Assembly: GCA_937873265.1 (NCBI GenBank)
Contig: CALMVL010000048.1
Span: forward strand, 1 to 46,851
Reading direction: 5' to 3'
DNA length: 46,851 bases
DNA from: an uncultured Granulicella sp.
GTDB taxonomy: Bacteria; Acidobacteriota; Terriglobia; Terriglobales; Acidobacteriaceae
In this document: positions 35,611 to 43,096 of the stretch, piece after piece
How the letters are laid out: the number at the start of each line of letters is the position of its first letter
Position numbering within the stretch: position 1 is the first letter of the stretch
Notes under the pieces: model-generated
Told to the model about the DNA's origin: nothing
Databases searched by the model: none
The model's input: the letters and a program-made list of their open reading frames with translations, nothing else
Made by a program: the position numbers and the translations under genes

Positions 35611-36312
35611 ATGCGATCCGCCGCTGCCTGTTTGACCCTCACCCTCGTCGCCGGCGTTCTCCTGGCGCAAGGCGCCGCGGATGCCGGCCAGAGCACCTGG
35701 AAGCAGGACGGAGAGCGCCGCCGCACCGAGCTCATCGCCAGGAACGGCCCCGGCACGGACGCTGTCCTGCGCGACCGGCTGCTGGCAATCGGCGTCAAAG
35801 ACCAGGAAGCGCGCGGCCTGGTAAACGGCCAGCCGAAGAACAAGGATCGGTACGAGCGCGCCGTCAACCTGGGCGAGATCGACAAGGCTCTTACATCCGA
35901 GCTTAGAACCATCGTGGAGGCGCATGGCTGGCCCACGATCGGCCTGGTCGGCCTGGACGCCTCAAACGCGGCCATGCTGGTGCTCACGCACACTGCGGAC
36001 CACGAGTGGCAGCGAACGCTTCTGCCGCAACTGGAAGAGCTCGCCGACCAGCAGAAGATCGACGGTGCTCCGCTGGCGATGGTGGTCGACAAGGAGCTCC
36101 TCTCGGAGGGCAAGCTGCAGCGCTACGGGACGCAGTTTCGCCACGTCGGCAATGAGATGGCGCTGGTCGGTGTCGAAGATCCGGCGGGACTCGACCGCAC
36201 GCGCGCCCGCCTGCTGCTGCCGCCCATGGAGGTGTACGAGCAGCAGCTGATCAGTCTGTATCACCTCGCGGTGAGCAAAAAGATTGTGAGCCCGACTGCG
36301 CCGCCAGAGTAG
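35611..36312 (+). CDS. Secreted DUF6624-like protein
   Basis: This 233-residue protein has a signal peptide (LTLTLVAGVLLAQGAADA). The core has RNGPGTDAVLRDRLLAIG, VEAHGWPTIGLVGLDASNAAMLVLTHTADHEWQRTLLPQLEELADQQKI and RYGTQF. This run of GWPT, then a His-Ala-Asp-type turn and a tail helix, is what I recall of the DUF6624 family, whose function is unknown. GGAG lies close before the ATG. The gene is oriented against its neighbours, divergent from hscB and meeting iscA tail to tail with 2 bp between stops, so it splits the isc genes. No catalytic residues can be named. Confidence 0.7.
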   Translation: MRSAAACLTLTLVAGVLLAQGAADAGQSTWKQDGERRRTELIARNGPGTDAVLRDRLLAIGVKDQEARGLVNGQPKNKDRYERAVNLGEIDKALTSELRTIVEAHGWPTIGLVGLDASNAAMLVLTHTADHEWQRTLLPQLEELADQQKIDGAPLAMVVDKELLSEGKLQRYGTQFRHVGNEMALVGVEDPAGLDRTRARLLLPPMEVYEQQLISLYHLAVSKKIVSPTAPPE

Positions 36313-36314
36313 CG

Positions 36315-36800
36315 CTACGCCGAGAAGCTTGATCCACACCCACAGCTCTTGGTGGAGTTCGGATTGATGAAGTTGAAGCCCTGCCGCATCAGCGTCTCTT
36401 CAAAGTCCAGCACCATGCCGGCGAGATAGAGGAAGCTCTTCGGATCGACAAAGATTCGCACCGCTCTGGCGCCGCTCGGGTCGCCGGGCGTCTCCAGGTC
36501 CTGCCCGAAGAGGTAGGTCCGGTCGCGATCGCGCGCCTTTGAGTCGAATCGGATGTTGTAGCTGAGCCCCGAGCATCCGCCTCCCGTGATGCCTACGCGC
36601 AGCCCGCCCGCATCTGGCGTAATCCCCTCTTTCGCCATGGCCACGCGGATCCGTTTCAGCGCGTTCCGGGTGATGCGGATGCCCTTTGGAGCTGGCGCAC
36701 CCTCGACCGCATCCGGCTCAAGCACCGTCATGCCCGCCAGCGGATCCTTCTCCACCCTGGCTGGCGCGCTTGTCCCCGGCGCTAACGTCACCATTGCCAT
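36315..36800 (-). CDS. iscA: IscA/HesB-type Fe-S assembly protein (A-type carrier)
   Basis: The 161-residue product has the three conserved cysteines of A-type carriers: Cys76 in GITGGGCSGLSYN, and Cys153 and Cys155 in KSCGCGSSF near the C-terminus. These ligate iron or a [2Fe-2S]/[4Fe-4S] cluster passed from IscU to client enzymes. FINPNSTKSCGCG is a family hallmark. The first 40 residues (Pro/Ala-rich) precede the normal start IRITRNALKRI and are unusual, since IscA is normally about 107 residues. A further insert lies in the middle, near GQDLETPGDPSG. It sits 82 bp after iscU in the same direction, with a strong hairpin in the gap. Confidence 0.92.
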   Translation of the reverse strand: MAMVTLAPGTSAPARVEKDPLAGMTVLEPDAVEGAPAPKGIRITRNALKRIRVAMAKEGITPDAGGLRVGITGGGCSGLSYNIRFDSKARDRDRTYLFGQDLETPGDPSGARAVRIFVDPKSFLYLAGMVLDFEETLMRQGFNFINPNSTKSCGCGSSFSA

Positions 36801-36830
36801 CGCGAAATCCTCCTCCTGACCCCGTACGCA

Positions 36831-36864
36831 AAAGGGCTAGCGGCCCTGCAGCCGCCAGCCCTTG
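36831..36864 (-). terminator. Strong hairpin between iscU and iscA
   Basis: On the minus strand AAGGGCTGGCGGC and GCCGCTAGCCCTT pair over 13 bp with one mismatch around a short loop, followed by TTTTG. It looks like a rho-independent terminator or attenuator that would reduce iscA relative to iscU message, or an mRNA processing site. Confidence 0.65.
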
Positions 36865-36882
36865 TCAGATGCCCCTGCGGAG

Positions 36883-37311
36883 CTAGTGCGCCGCAACCGC
36901 CGCAGCCGGAGCCTCGGCTCCCTCAGCGACGTTGTTTTTCTTCTTCCAGTCGCCGATTGCCGCGCGTATGGCGTCCTCGGCGAGGACGGAGCAGTGAATC
37001 TTCACCGGAGGCAGCGCCAGCTCCTTCACGATCTCGGTGTTCGAGATCGTCAGCGCCTCGGAGACCGTCTTGCCCTTGACCCACTCGGTCGCAAGCGACG
37101 AACTGGCGATGGCGGACCCGCAGCCGAATGTCTTGAATTTCGCGTCCTCGATGACCTGCGTCTCGGGGTTGACCCGGATCTGCAGCCGCATGACGTCGCC
37201 GCACTCGGGCGCCCCGACCAGACCCGTGCCGACTTCGCTTGAACCCTTGTCCAGCGTTCCGACGTTTCGAGGATTTTCGTAGTGATCTACAACTTTGTCG
37301 CTATATGCCAT
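36883..37311 (-). CDS. iscU: IscU Fe-S cluster scaffold protein
   Basis: The 142-residue protein has all IscU ligands: Cys37 and Asp39 in APECGDVM, Cys64 in TFGCGSAIASSS, and His106-Cys107 in PPVKIHCSVLAEDAI. The HscA-binding LPPVK motif is at residues 100-104. It opens with the canonical MAYSDKVVDHYENPRNVG and adds an Ala-rich tail after residue 125. It receives sulfur from IscS and assembles [2Fe-2S] clusters. It lies 133 bp after iscS, with a hairpin in the gap. Confidence 0.96.
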   Translation of the reverse strand: MAYSDKVVDHYENPRNVGTLDKGSSEVGTGLVGAPECGDVMRLQIRVNPETQVIEDAKFKTFGCGSAIASSSLATEWVKGKTVSEALTISNTEIVKELALPPVKIHCSVLAEDAIRAAIGDWKKKNNVAEGAEAPAAAVAAH

Positions 37312-37394
37312 GGGAACTCCCTCACCTGAAGTAGATGATACTCCGCTCCGCGGGGATGCGGAAGCCTCGGCGCCTCGTGCCTGGTTAGCGTTAG

Positions 37395-37422
37395 AAGGGC
37401 CCGGCCGAAGCCGAGCCCCTTT
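37395..37422 (-). terminator. UUCG-loop hairpin between iscS and iscU
   Basis: On the minus strand AAGGGGCTCGGC and GCCGGGCCCTT form a GC-rich stem closed by a TTCG loop, one of the most stable RNA tetraloops. No T-run follows. More likely an mRNA stabiliser or processing hairpin than a terminator. Confidence 0.5.
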
Positions 37423-37444
37423 CTGTGAACCCTGCCCCGGACGC

Positions 37445-38725
37445 TTAATGCGCCGCCCATTCGATCTTGGTGAGGTCGATGCCTTCCTTGACCATCTCGT
37501 AGAGCGGGCTCAGCTCGCGCAGCTTGGACACGACATCGATCAGCTTGTCCGACACGTAATCCACCTCCGCCTTGGAGTTGAACCGTCCCAGGCCAAAGCG
37601 GATGGAGCTGTGCGCTACGTCGTCGCCCAACCCCAGCGCCTTCAGGACATAGCTCGGCTCCAGAGTCGCCGACGTGCATGCAGAACCAGAGCTCACCGCG
37701 ATGTCGTTGATGCCCATCAGAAGGCTTTCGCCCTCCACATACACGAAGCTCATGTTCAGGTTTCCCGGCAGGTGGTGCTGCATGTTGCCGTTGACGTGAA
37801 CATAGTCCAGCGCGTTCTCGAACTTCGCCTTCATGTAGTCGCGCAACTCAGTGAGGCGAGCCGTTTCCGCCGCCATCTCCTGCCCGGCGATCTCACAGGC
37901 CTTGCCGAGGCCGACAATGCCCGGGACGTTGAGCGTCCCCGACCGCATGCCGCGCTCGTGGCCGCCGCCGTCGATCTGCGCCGAGATCTGCACCCGGGGA
38001 TTGCGCCGACGCACATAGAGCGCGCCGACGCCCTTTGGCCCATAGATCTTGTGCGCGGTCAGGCTCAGCACGTCGATGTTCATCGCCTGCACGTCCACCG
38101 GGATCTTGCCCACGGCCTGCACCGCGTCCGTGTGGAAGATCACGCCCTTTTCATGGCACAGCTTGCCGATCTCCGCGACCGGCTGCACCACGCCGATCTC
38201 GTTGTTCGCGATCATGATCGACACCAGAATGGTCCCGTCGTCCATTGCCCGCTTCAGGTCTTCGAGGTCGATCAGACCATCCGCCTGCACGGGCAGGTAG
38301 GTCACGCGATAGCCGTATTTTTCCAGGCGCTTGCAGGTGTCCAGAACCGCCTTGTGCTCGGTCACCTGGGTGATGATGTGATTGCCGCGCTCCTTGTACA
38401 TCTCGGCAATTCCCTTGATGGCCAGGTTGTTCGACTCGGTCGCGCCCGATGTGAAGATAATCTCCTTCGCCGTCGCGTTGATCAGCGTGGCGATCTGCTC
38501 GCGCGCCTTGTCCACGCCCTGCTCGGCTTCCCAGCCGAAGGAGTGGTTGCGACTGGCCGCATTGCCGAATGTCCCGGTGAAGTAGGGCAGCATCGCCTCG
38601 AGCACCCGGGGATCCATCGGCGTCGTCGCGTGATTGTCCATGTAAATCGGCAGCTTCACGCCCGCGGGCAGCGTTCCAGCCGCCTCCGTCACTACCACGC
38701 CGTTGTTGCTCATCTCGTTGCTCAT
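37445..38725 (-). CDS. iscS: Cysteine desulfurase IscS
   Basis: From the ATG at 38725 this is a 426-residue PLP enzyme that takes sulfur from cysteine for Fe-S assembly and tRNA thiolation. The Schiff-base lysine is Lys226 in [12 protein letters not shown]. The persulfide-bearing Cys350 is in [32 protein letters not shown] and [15 protein letters not shown] contact the cofactor. It starts with MSNEMSNNG; a TTG eight codons upstream is possible but less likely. A GAGAGAGA tract precedes the ATG. It follows iscR by 46 bp and leads iscU, the usual isc order. Confidence 0.96.
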   Translation of the reverse strand: MSNEMSNNGVVVTEAAGTLPAGVKLPIYMDNHATTPMDPRVLEAMLPYFTGTFGNAASRNHSFGWEAEQGVDKAREQIATLINATAKEIIFTSGATESNNLAIKGIAEMYKERGNHIITQVTEHKAVLDTCKRLEKYGYRVTYLPVQADGLIDLEDLKRAMDDGTILVSIMIANNEIGVVQPVAEIGKLCHEKGVIFHTDAVQAVGKIPVDVQAMNIDVLSLTAHKIYGPKGVGALYVRRRNPRVQISAQIDGGGHERGMRSGTLNVPGIVGLGKACEIAGQEMAAETARLTELRDYMKAKFENALDYVHVNGNMQHHLPGNLNMSFVYVEGESLLMGINDIAVSSGSACTSATLEPSYVLKALGLGDDVAHSSIRFGLGRFNSKAEVDYVSDKLIDVVSKLRELSPLYEMVKEGIDLTKIEWAAH

Positions 38726-38771
38726 CGTCTCTCTCTCTGCTCCTCGCAAATCCCTGAAACTCTCAAAACCC

Positions 38772-39230
38772 CTAAAGCGCGATCGTCACCAGACCACCGG
38801 CCACCGGCGAGCCCTCGGTCGACTCCGCCGGATCGATCAGATCTGCAATTCGTATGCCGCTTAACAAGTCTTTGATACTGTCATTTACCTTGCGCAATGG
38901 TTCTTTGATGGTGCAATGACCCAGCAAGTCGCAGGTTCCGTGAATCGTGATGCAGCTGGTGATAAACAGCGGCCCATCGATGGCCCGGATCGCCTCAAAC
39001 GCGGTGATCTCGCTCGCCGGCCGAGCCAGGGCATACCCGCCGTTGGTCCCGGCGGTCGACACCAACAACCCCGCCTTCGCCAACGTCTGCGCTATCTTGG
39101 CCAGCAGCTGCGGTGGAATGTGATACGCCTCCGCAATGTCCTTCGCGCTCTGCGCGCCTTCGCTCGCATGCTCGGCCAGGTACTTCAAAGCCATCAAGCC
39201 GTAATCCGCTTTTTTGGTCAGTCGCAGCAT
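38772..39230 (-). CDS. iscR: Rrf2-family Fe-S regulator IscR
   Basis: The 152-residue protein begins with [21 protein letters not shown], a typical Rrf2 winged-helix start. Its recognition helix is [31 protein letters not shown]. Cys93, Cys100 and Cys106 ([15 protein letters not shown]) should ligate a [2Fe-2S] cluster; the first spacing is one residue longer than in E. coli IscR. The holo-protein would repress the isc operon and the apo form relieve it. It is the first isc gene. The start lacks a clear ribosome site, yet it matches the family start exactly. Confidence 0.93.
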   Translation of the reverse strand: MLRLTKKADYGLMALKYLAEHASEGAQSAKDIAEAYHIPPQLLAKIAQTLAKAGLLVSTAGTNGGYALARPASEITAFEAIRAIDGPLFITSCITIHGTCDLLGHCTIKEPLRKVNDSIKDLLSGIRIADLIDPAESTEGSPVAGGLVTIAL

Positions 39231-39293
39231 GAAGGAGGGCCCCGTCCGGCGGCGCAGGGAAGGCAGATCCGCCGGAAACTCCTGCGGAAGGAT

Positions 39294-39322
39294 AGTTTAC
39301 GTCTCACCCCGGGCCGATGCAA
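39294..39322 (-). promoter_or_regulatory. Sigma-70-like promoter of iscR (isc operon)
   Basis: On the minus strand TTGCAT (39322-39317) is followed by a 17-bp spacer and TAAACT (39299-39294). The start would fall near 39287, leaving a leader of about 57 bases before the iscR ATG. I could not identify an IscR-binding site with confidence. Confidence 0.6.
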
Positions 39323-39356
39323 CCGACATGTGGCTCTCCCCAGGAAATCTGCCGGG

Positions 39357-39385
39357 TTGACATCGTGCGAGGCGCGAGGGACAAT
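39357..39385 (+). promoter_or_regulatory. Sigma-70-like promoter for the small CxxC protein gene
   Basis: TTGACA (39357-39362), 17-bp spacer, GACAAT (39380-39385). The -35 is consensus and the -10 matches four of six. It points to the ATG at 39410 and lies back to back with the iscR promoter. Confidence 0.6.
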
Positions 39386-39409
39386 CCCTGCAACCAGTCC
39401 TCCAGCCCA

Positions 39410-39577
39410 ATGACTGCCCCCTGCAAACACCCCATCGTCAAGGTCGTCTCCCGCACCGAAGACGCCGAATTCGTCGAGTGCCAAAGCTGCGGCGAGATCT
39501 TCGACTCCGTTGAGTACGACGACATGCTCGTTGAAGAGCGAGAAGGCCTCACCCATCTGCCGATCCAGGAATCGTGA
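39410..39577 (+). CDS. Small CxxC-containing protein (55 aa), function unknown
   Basis: The start MTAPCKHPIVKVVSRTEDAEFVECQSC is followed by GEIFDSVEYDDML and a short acidic tail. Cys5 with His7 and the pair Cys26-x2-Cys29 could form one zinc site of the ribbon type. The product is very acidic. I favour the ATG at 39410 because a good sigma-70-like promoter ends 24 bp upstream; open frame further upstream would lie within that promoter. No obvious ribosome site is present. It is transcribed on its own between the isc operon and the pgsA-like gene. I do not recognise a named family. Confidence 0.7.
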   Translation: MTAPCKHPIVKVVSRTEDAEFVECQSCGEIFDSVEYDDMLVEEREGLTHLPIQES

Positions 39578-39578
39578 T

Positions 39579-39599
39579 CCGGCCGGCGCCGTAGGCCGG
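39579..39599. terminator. Hairpin after the small CxxC gene
   Basis: CCGGCC and GGCCGG form a 6-bp stem around a 9-base loop, followed by CTTTC. It sits between the convergent CxxC and pgsA-like genes. A weak terminator at best. Confidence 0.4.
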
Positions 39600-39640
39600 C
39601 TTTCGGGCAGCATACCCGTGTTCCGCGCCGGGAACGCCGG

Positions 39641-40219
39641 TCAGACCGGTTTCGGCTCCTCGATCCGCCCCAGAACCACCCACCCATACTGAGCCGCCGA
39701 CAGCGGCGCCAGCACGGCCACCGCCCTTAGCAGCACCTCACGCACCGATCCAAAGGTTTCCCACGCAAAGACCCGCGCGCAAAACACGCTCACCACCCCG
39801 GCAATCTGCACACACGTATTCACCTTGCCCAGCAGCGTCGGCCGGAAGTCCCGCGCCGTGTCGGTGAAGAAGAGCAACGAGGCAATGGACACGACGCCGA
39901 TATCCCGTCCGAAGACCAGCGCCGTCACGACCCGTGGAATGAGCCCGGCATGCGTCAGCACCAGAAACAGCGCGCTGAGCAGCAGCTTGTCCGCAATCGG
40001 GTCCAGGTACTGCCCCAGCATCGTGGATTGCCCCAGCCACCGCGCCAGCACCCCATCGAGCGCATCCGTCAGACCAGCGAGTACAAAGAGCGCAAACGCC
40101 AGCCCAAACCGGCCCTCGAGAATCTCGATCAGAAGGAACGGAATCGTCAGCAGACGAAGCAGCGTCAACAGGTTGGGGGTCGCGCGAAGCTGATCAAGGA
40201 TCGACACGGCAAGCCTCAT
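39641..40219 (-). CDS. pgsA: CDP-alcohol phosphatidyltransferase (PgsA-like)
   Basis: This 192-residue membrane protein has the complete CDP-alcohol phosphotransferase signature: Asp52, Asp55-Gly56, Ala59-Arg60, Gly69, Asp73, Asp77 in DALDGVLARWLGQSTMLGQYLDPIADK. It begins with ATPNLLTLLRLLTIPFLLIEI and has about five hydrophobic segments. PgsA joins CDP-diacylglycerol and glycerol-3-phosphate in the first step to phosphatidylglycerol; a related acceptor such as inositol phosphate or a cardiolipin-type alcohol cannot be excluded. It stands alone, and the ATG at 40219 gives the usual family start. Confidence 0.9.
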   Translation of the reverse strand: MRLAVSILDQLRATPNLLTLLRLLTIPFLLIEILEGRFGLAFALFVLAGLTDALDGVLARWLGQSTMLGQYLDPIADKLLLSALFLVLTHAGLIPRVVTALVFGRDIGVVSIASLLFFTDTARDFRPTLLGKVNTCVQIAGVVSVFCARVFAWETFGSVREVLLRAVAVLAPLSAAQYGWVVLGRIEEPKPV

Positions 40220-40371
40220 CCTAGCCTATGAACAGCACGAGCCTCGGTTGCCCAAGCGACACTCCGCTCCTCTGTGGCGGTGGATTTCCGCCGCGAGCGA
40301 TGGCAGGCGCCGTTCTCGCCGGTCTCCTGTGTGCGGTGGTCCGTGCGTCCGGATGAGCTGGTGGGAGGCCG

Positions 40372-40400
40372 TTGCCCCCGGCTCCACCGTCAGGTAAACT
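40372..40400 (+). promoter_or_regulatory. Sigma-70-like promoter for tRNA-Val (and probably rpmB)
   Basis: TTGCCC (40372-40377), 17-bp spacer, TAAACT (40395-40400). Transcription should begin near 40407, eight bases before the tRNA. The -10 is identical to that proposed for iscR. Confidence 0.6.
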
Positions 40401-40414
40401 AGTCAGACGCTTGT

Positions 40415-40491
40415 AGGCGCGTAGCTCAGTTGGTTAGAGCGCTACCTTGACACGGTAGAGGTCGTTGGTTCGAATCCAATCGTGCCTACCA
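40415..40491 (+). tRNA. tRNA-Val (anticodon GAC)
   Basis: The 77-base cloverleaf is complete. The acceptor AGGCGCG pairs with CGTGCCT (one G-T). The D-arm is GCTC/GAGC, and the anticodon stem CTACC/GGTAG encloses TTGACAC with anticodon GAC. The T-arm is GTTGG/CCAAT around TTCGAAT, and A plus an encoded CCA close the 3' end. It reads GTC and GTT codons. No integrase or repeated 3' end is nearby. Confidence 0.96.
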
Positions 40492-40504
40492 CTTCCAGCC
40501 TTCG

Positions 40505-40529
40505 CCAGGCGGTCCCCCGTGGGACCTGG
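40505..40529 (+). other. Hairpin between tRNA-Val and rpmB
   Basis: CCAGG-x2-GTCCC pairs with GGGACCTGG around a short loop. It lies just after the tRNA 3' end and about 60 bp before the rpmB start, without a T-run. It may mark the tRNA processing boundary in a shared transcript. Confidence 0.35.
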
Positions 40530-40590
40530 CCGTGGCAGCCCTGGAAGCGATGCGAACAAGATCATTCAGAGTCAGGATCGGAGCACCCCC

Positions 40591-40779
40591 ATGGCACAGA
40601 AATGTGAACTTTGCGGCAAAGGCCCGCAGTTCGGCAACAACATCTCTCACGCGCACAACACCACCCGCCGTCGCTGGAATCCCAACCTCCAGGCCGTCAA
40701 GGCGCAGGTGAACGGCAACTCGCAGCGCATGAAGGTCTGCACCAGCTGCATCAAGGCCGGCAAGATCGTCAAGGGCTAA
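40591..40779 (+). CDS. rpmB: 50S ribosomal protein L28 (zinc-binding form)
   Basis: The 62-residue product [20 protein letters not shown] is followed by [15 protein letters not shown] and ends in KAGKIVKG, a standard L28. Cys5, Cys8, Cys50 and Cys53 form the two CxxC halves of a zinc ribbon, so this is the C+ form. It is 99 bp downstream of tRNA-Val and probably shares its transcript. An AGGATCGGAG purine tract precedes the ATG. A strong terminator hairpin follows. Confidence 0.96.
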   Translation: MAQKCELCGKGPQFGNNISHAHNTTRRRWNPNLQAVKAQVNGNSQRMKVCTSCIKAGKIVKG

Positions 40780-40796
40780 CGGTTCCGTCTGACCAG

Positions 40797-40840
40797 CAAG
40801 AAATACCCCGGCGACGACCATCGTCTCCGGGGTATTCTTC
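40797..40840. terminator. Bidirectional rho-independent-like terminator between rpmB and msrB
   Basis: ATACCCCGG and CCGGGGTAT pair, and the stem extends inward through GACGA/TCGTC and outward through AAGAA/TTCTT, around a short loop. It is the longest hairpin in the region and sits between convergent stops at 40779 and 40862. Confidence 0.8.
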
Positions 40841-40861
40841 GTGTCTTTCGTAGGTGCTTCC

Positions 40862-41281
40862 TTACTGCTCCTTGAAGCCAAGCGAAGCCGAGTTGATGCA
40901 ATATCGCTGGCCGGTCGGATTCGGTCCATCCGGAAACACATGTCCCAGGTGCGCCCCGCAGGTCGCGCAGGTCACCTCTACGCGCCGCATCCCGTAGCTC
41001 TTATCTTCGTGGGCCTCCACCGCATCCGGCGAGACTGGCGCAAAGAAGCTTGGCCAGCCTGATCCCGATTCGAACTTGCTGTCCGACTGAAACAGCGGCG
41101 CATCGCACGCGCCGCAGTGGTACACCCCGTCCTTGTGGTTGTTCACCAGAGCGCCTGTGAACGGCCGCTCGGTCCCCTTCTCGCGCATCACATGAAACTG
41201 CTCCGGTGTGAGCAGCGCTCGCCACTCGGCGTCTGTCTTCTGAACCTTCGGCTTCGGTACTGTTGTGGTCGTCTCCCGCAT
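40862..41281 (-). CDS. msrB: Peptide-methionine (R)-S-oxide reductase MsrB
   Basis: The 139-residue enzyme reduces methionine-R-sulfoxide in proteins using thioredoxin. The zinc site is Cys56/Cys59 (CGACD) and Cys105/Cys108 (CATCG), and the catalytic Cys128 is in [35 protein letters not shown] and [10 protein letters not shown] are family hallmarks. No signal peptide is visible, so it is probably cytoplasmic. It follows ridA by 80 bp in the same direction. Confidence 0.96.
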   Translation of the reverse strand: MRETTTTVPKPKVQKTDAEWRALLTPEQFHVMREKGTERPFTGALVNNHKDGVYHCGACDAPLFQSDSKFESGSGWPSFFAPVSPDAVEAHEDKSYGMRRVEVTCATCGAHLGHVFPDGPNPTGQRYCINSASLGFKEQ

Positions 41282-41361
41282 ACGTCGATCTCCCTCGAAA
41301 TCCTGAGGATTAGATGCAGCGACCGCACCGAAGCTTCGGCCCGGCTCCCGCCCGAGCCACC

Positions 41362-41760
41362 CTATCCCCGCGCAACCGCCTCGATCTCCACCAGCGCGTC
41401 CTTTGGCAGGCCGGCGACCGCCACCGTCGAGCGCGCGGGTGGGACCGCCCCGCCAGATGCAAAGAAACGCCCATACACCTCGTTGACCGTGGCGAAATCA
41501 CCCATGCTCTTGAGGTAGATCGTCGATTTCGCGACATGCGTCAGGTCGAGCCCAGCCGCGGCCAGAACCGCCTGCAGGTTTTTCAACACCCTTTCGGTCT
41601 GTTCCGCCACGCCTCCTGGCACCATCTGCCCCGATTTTGGGTCGAGCCCGATCTGGCCTGACGTAAACAGCAGATCTCCCACCCGAATCGCCTGCGAGTA
41701 CGGCCCAATGGCCGCCGGTGCTTCTGCCGTGCTGACCGCCGATTTGCCCTGTGTGCTCAT
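41362..41760 (-). CDS. ridA: RidA family reactive-intermediate (enamine/imine) deaminase
   Basis: The 132-residue protein shows the RidA core: [31 protein letters not shown], then [66 protein letters not shown] holds the catalytic Arg. It hydrolyses 2-aminoacrylate-type enamines released by PLP enzymes, preventing damage. The full-length family size and intact motif give high certainty. It follows the GT87-like gene by 40 bp in the same direction and may be read from the same transcript. Confidence 0.95.
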   Translation of the reverse strand: MSTQGKSAVSTAEAPAAIGPYSQAIRVGDLLFTSGQIGLDPKSGQMVPGGVAEQTERVLKNLQAVLAAAGLDLTHVAKSTIYLKSMGDFATVNEVYGRFFASGGAVPPARSTVAVAGLPKDALVEIEAVARG

Positions 41761-41800
41761 CGCTCGATCATGCCCAGCTTGCCCTCACAATGCAAGCGAG

Positions 41801-43093
41801 TTACGCGTCGACCAGATCCGGCGTGAGCCGCCCGCCCGGCTCCGAAGGCGGGTCGTGAAAGGGGTAGCGCAGGCCCACGTAGAACAGCGCCAGCAACACC
41901 ATGGCTTTGATGGGGCCGCCCGCGCTCTCTCCCTGATAGATGATCTCCGTCTCGGGCGCCATCAGCACGGCAAAGCACGCCATGGCCGCAACCAGCCCTG
42001 GAGGCGGTCGCCGGCCCTCCTGGTACACGCGCACCGCAAGAAACGTCAGCAGGGTCCACGGAGCGTAAAGGTGCACCAGGGTGTAATCGAACGAGGTGGG
42101 CGGGAACAGGATGGACGCAACAGCCAAGCACAGGACCTGGTTCGTGATCGGCATGCGCCGGATGCGGAGGAGATAGAGCGCAACTCCGGCGAGCGCAGTC
42201 GTGACCAGATACGCGGTGAGATAGGGGGCCAGCCGATCCGGCCGCGAGGGGCGATGCAAACGCTTGATCACGCCCCAAAGGGAGTGATCGAAGCCCTTCT
42301 CCAAGGGCCGGAGCCGCAGCATGTAGCCAAGGCGAAACTGGTCCAGACCATGCTCTATCAGGCGCCAGCTGGTCGACAGGTTGGGATAGACGACCCACAG
42401 CGAAACAACGGTCAGCAGCGCTCCGACCAGCAGCCCCCATGCAATCGGCCGGTACTGCCGGCGCGACAGCAGCAGCCCAAGGTAGACAAACGGAAACAGT
42501 TTCATCGCGCCGGCTACCCCGAAGCACGCAGCCGCCGCGTAGCTTCGGCCGGAGAAGAACAGAAGCAAGCCGAGGCTCAGGATGATCCAGATGATCCCCT
42601 CCATGTTCGCCTGCTTCAGCAGGAACACGAGGGGGTACGAGAGGCACAGCGTCACCGCCAGCAGCAGGACCGTGCTGGTCAGGCGCAAGCCGCGTCGCAG
42701 CAGCGCTCGCCCCAGCAGAAGCGTTCCCAGCAGAAACGCTCCAAGAATCGTCACCAGATATCCCCGCAGGGGACGCTCCAGGTGGAAGAAGAAGGCGTAC
42801 GGCAACACAACCGGAGCCGGATACATGTACGGTCGCAGCGGGTCCATGGTGAAGAACGTCATCTGGTGGAGGTATTGGAAGCGCTCCATGAACGACGTCA
42901 GATCCGGGAAGTGTTCGATCAGAAGCGGAGAGGCATGCGGTGGACCCAGGTGGAAGATCAGCGTCGCCGCGGCCTCGCACAGGACGCAGATGCCGGTCAG
43001 CAGCATCAGGGCGGCCAGAAATCCTTCAAGCACCGGGGGCAGCGCTCGCCGATCTCCCCACCGCACGGATTCCGGATCTCTCGGTTCGATCAA
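41801..43093 (-). CDS. GT87-like (DUF2029) integral-membrane glycosyltransferase
   Basis: The 430-residue protein has about ten hydrophobic helices and the typical GT-C layout. An extracytoplasmic loop after helix 1 contains FQYLHQMTFFTMDPLRPYMYPAPVVLPYAFFFHL. QANMEGIIWIILSLGLLLF and AGAMKLFPFVYLGLLL are the stretches I associate with GT87/DUF2029 polyprenyl-phosphate-dependent mannosyl- or arabinosyl-type transferases. The donor sugar is unknown. It starts 3 bp after the GT2 gene stop, the last step in a sugar cluster. The GT2 product may supply its polyprenyl-linked sugar. Confidence 0.8.
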   Translation of the reverse strand: MIEPRDPESVRWGDRRALPPVLEGFLAALMLLTGICVLCEAAATLIFHLGPPHASPLLIEHFPDLTSFMERFQYLHQMTFFTMDPLRPYMYPAPVVLPYAFFFHLERPLRGYLVTILGAFLLGTLLLGRALLRRGLRLTSTVLLLAVTLCLSYPLVFLLKQANMEGIIWIILSLGLLLFFSGRSYAAAACFGVAGAMKLFPFVYLGLLLSRRQYRPIAWGLLVGALLTVVSLWVVYPNLSTSWRLIEHGLDQFRLGYMLRLRPLEKGFDHSLWGVIKRLHRPSRPDRLAPYLTAYLVTTALAGVALYLLRIRRMPITNQVLCLAVASILFPPTSFDYTLVHLYAPWTLLTFLAVRVYQEGRRPPPGLVAAMACFAVLMAPETEIIYQGESAGGPIKAMVLLALFYVGLRYPFHDPPSEPGGRLTPDLVDA

Positions 43094-43096
43094 CGG

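Noticed and set aside
40415-40491. tRNA-Val as an integration site of a mobile element
   Set aside because: No integrase, no duplicated tRNA 3' end and the downstream gene is the core gene rpmB.
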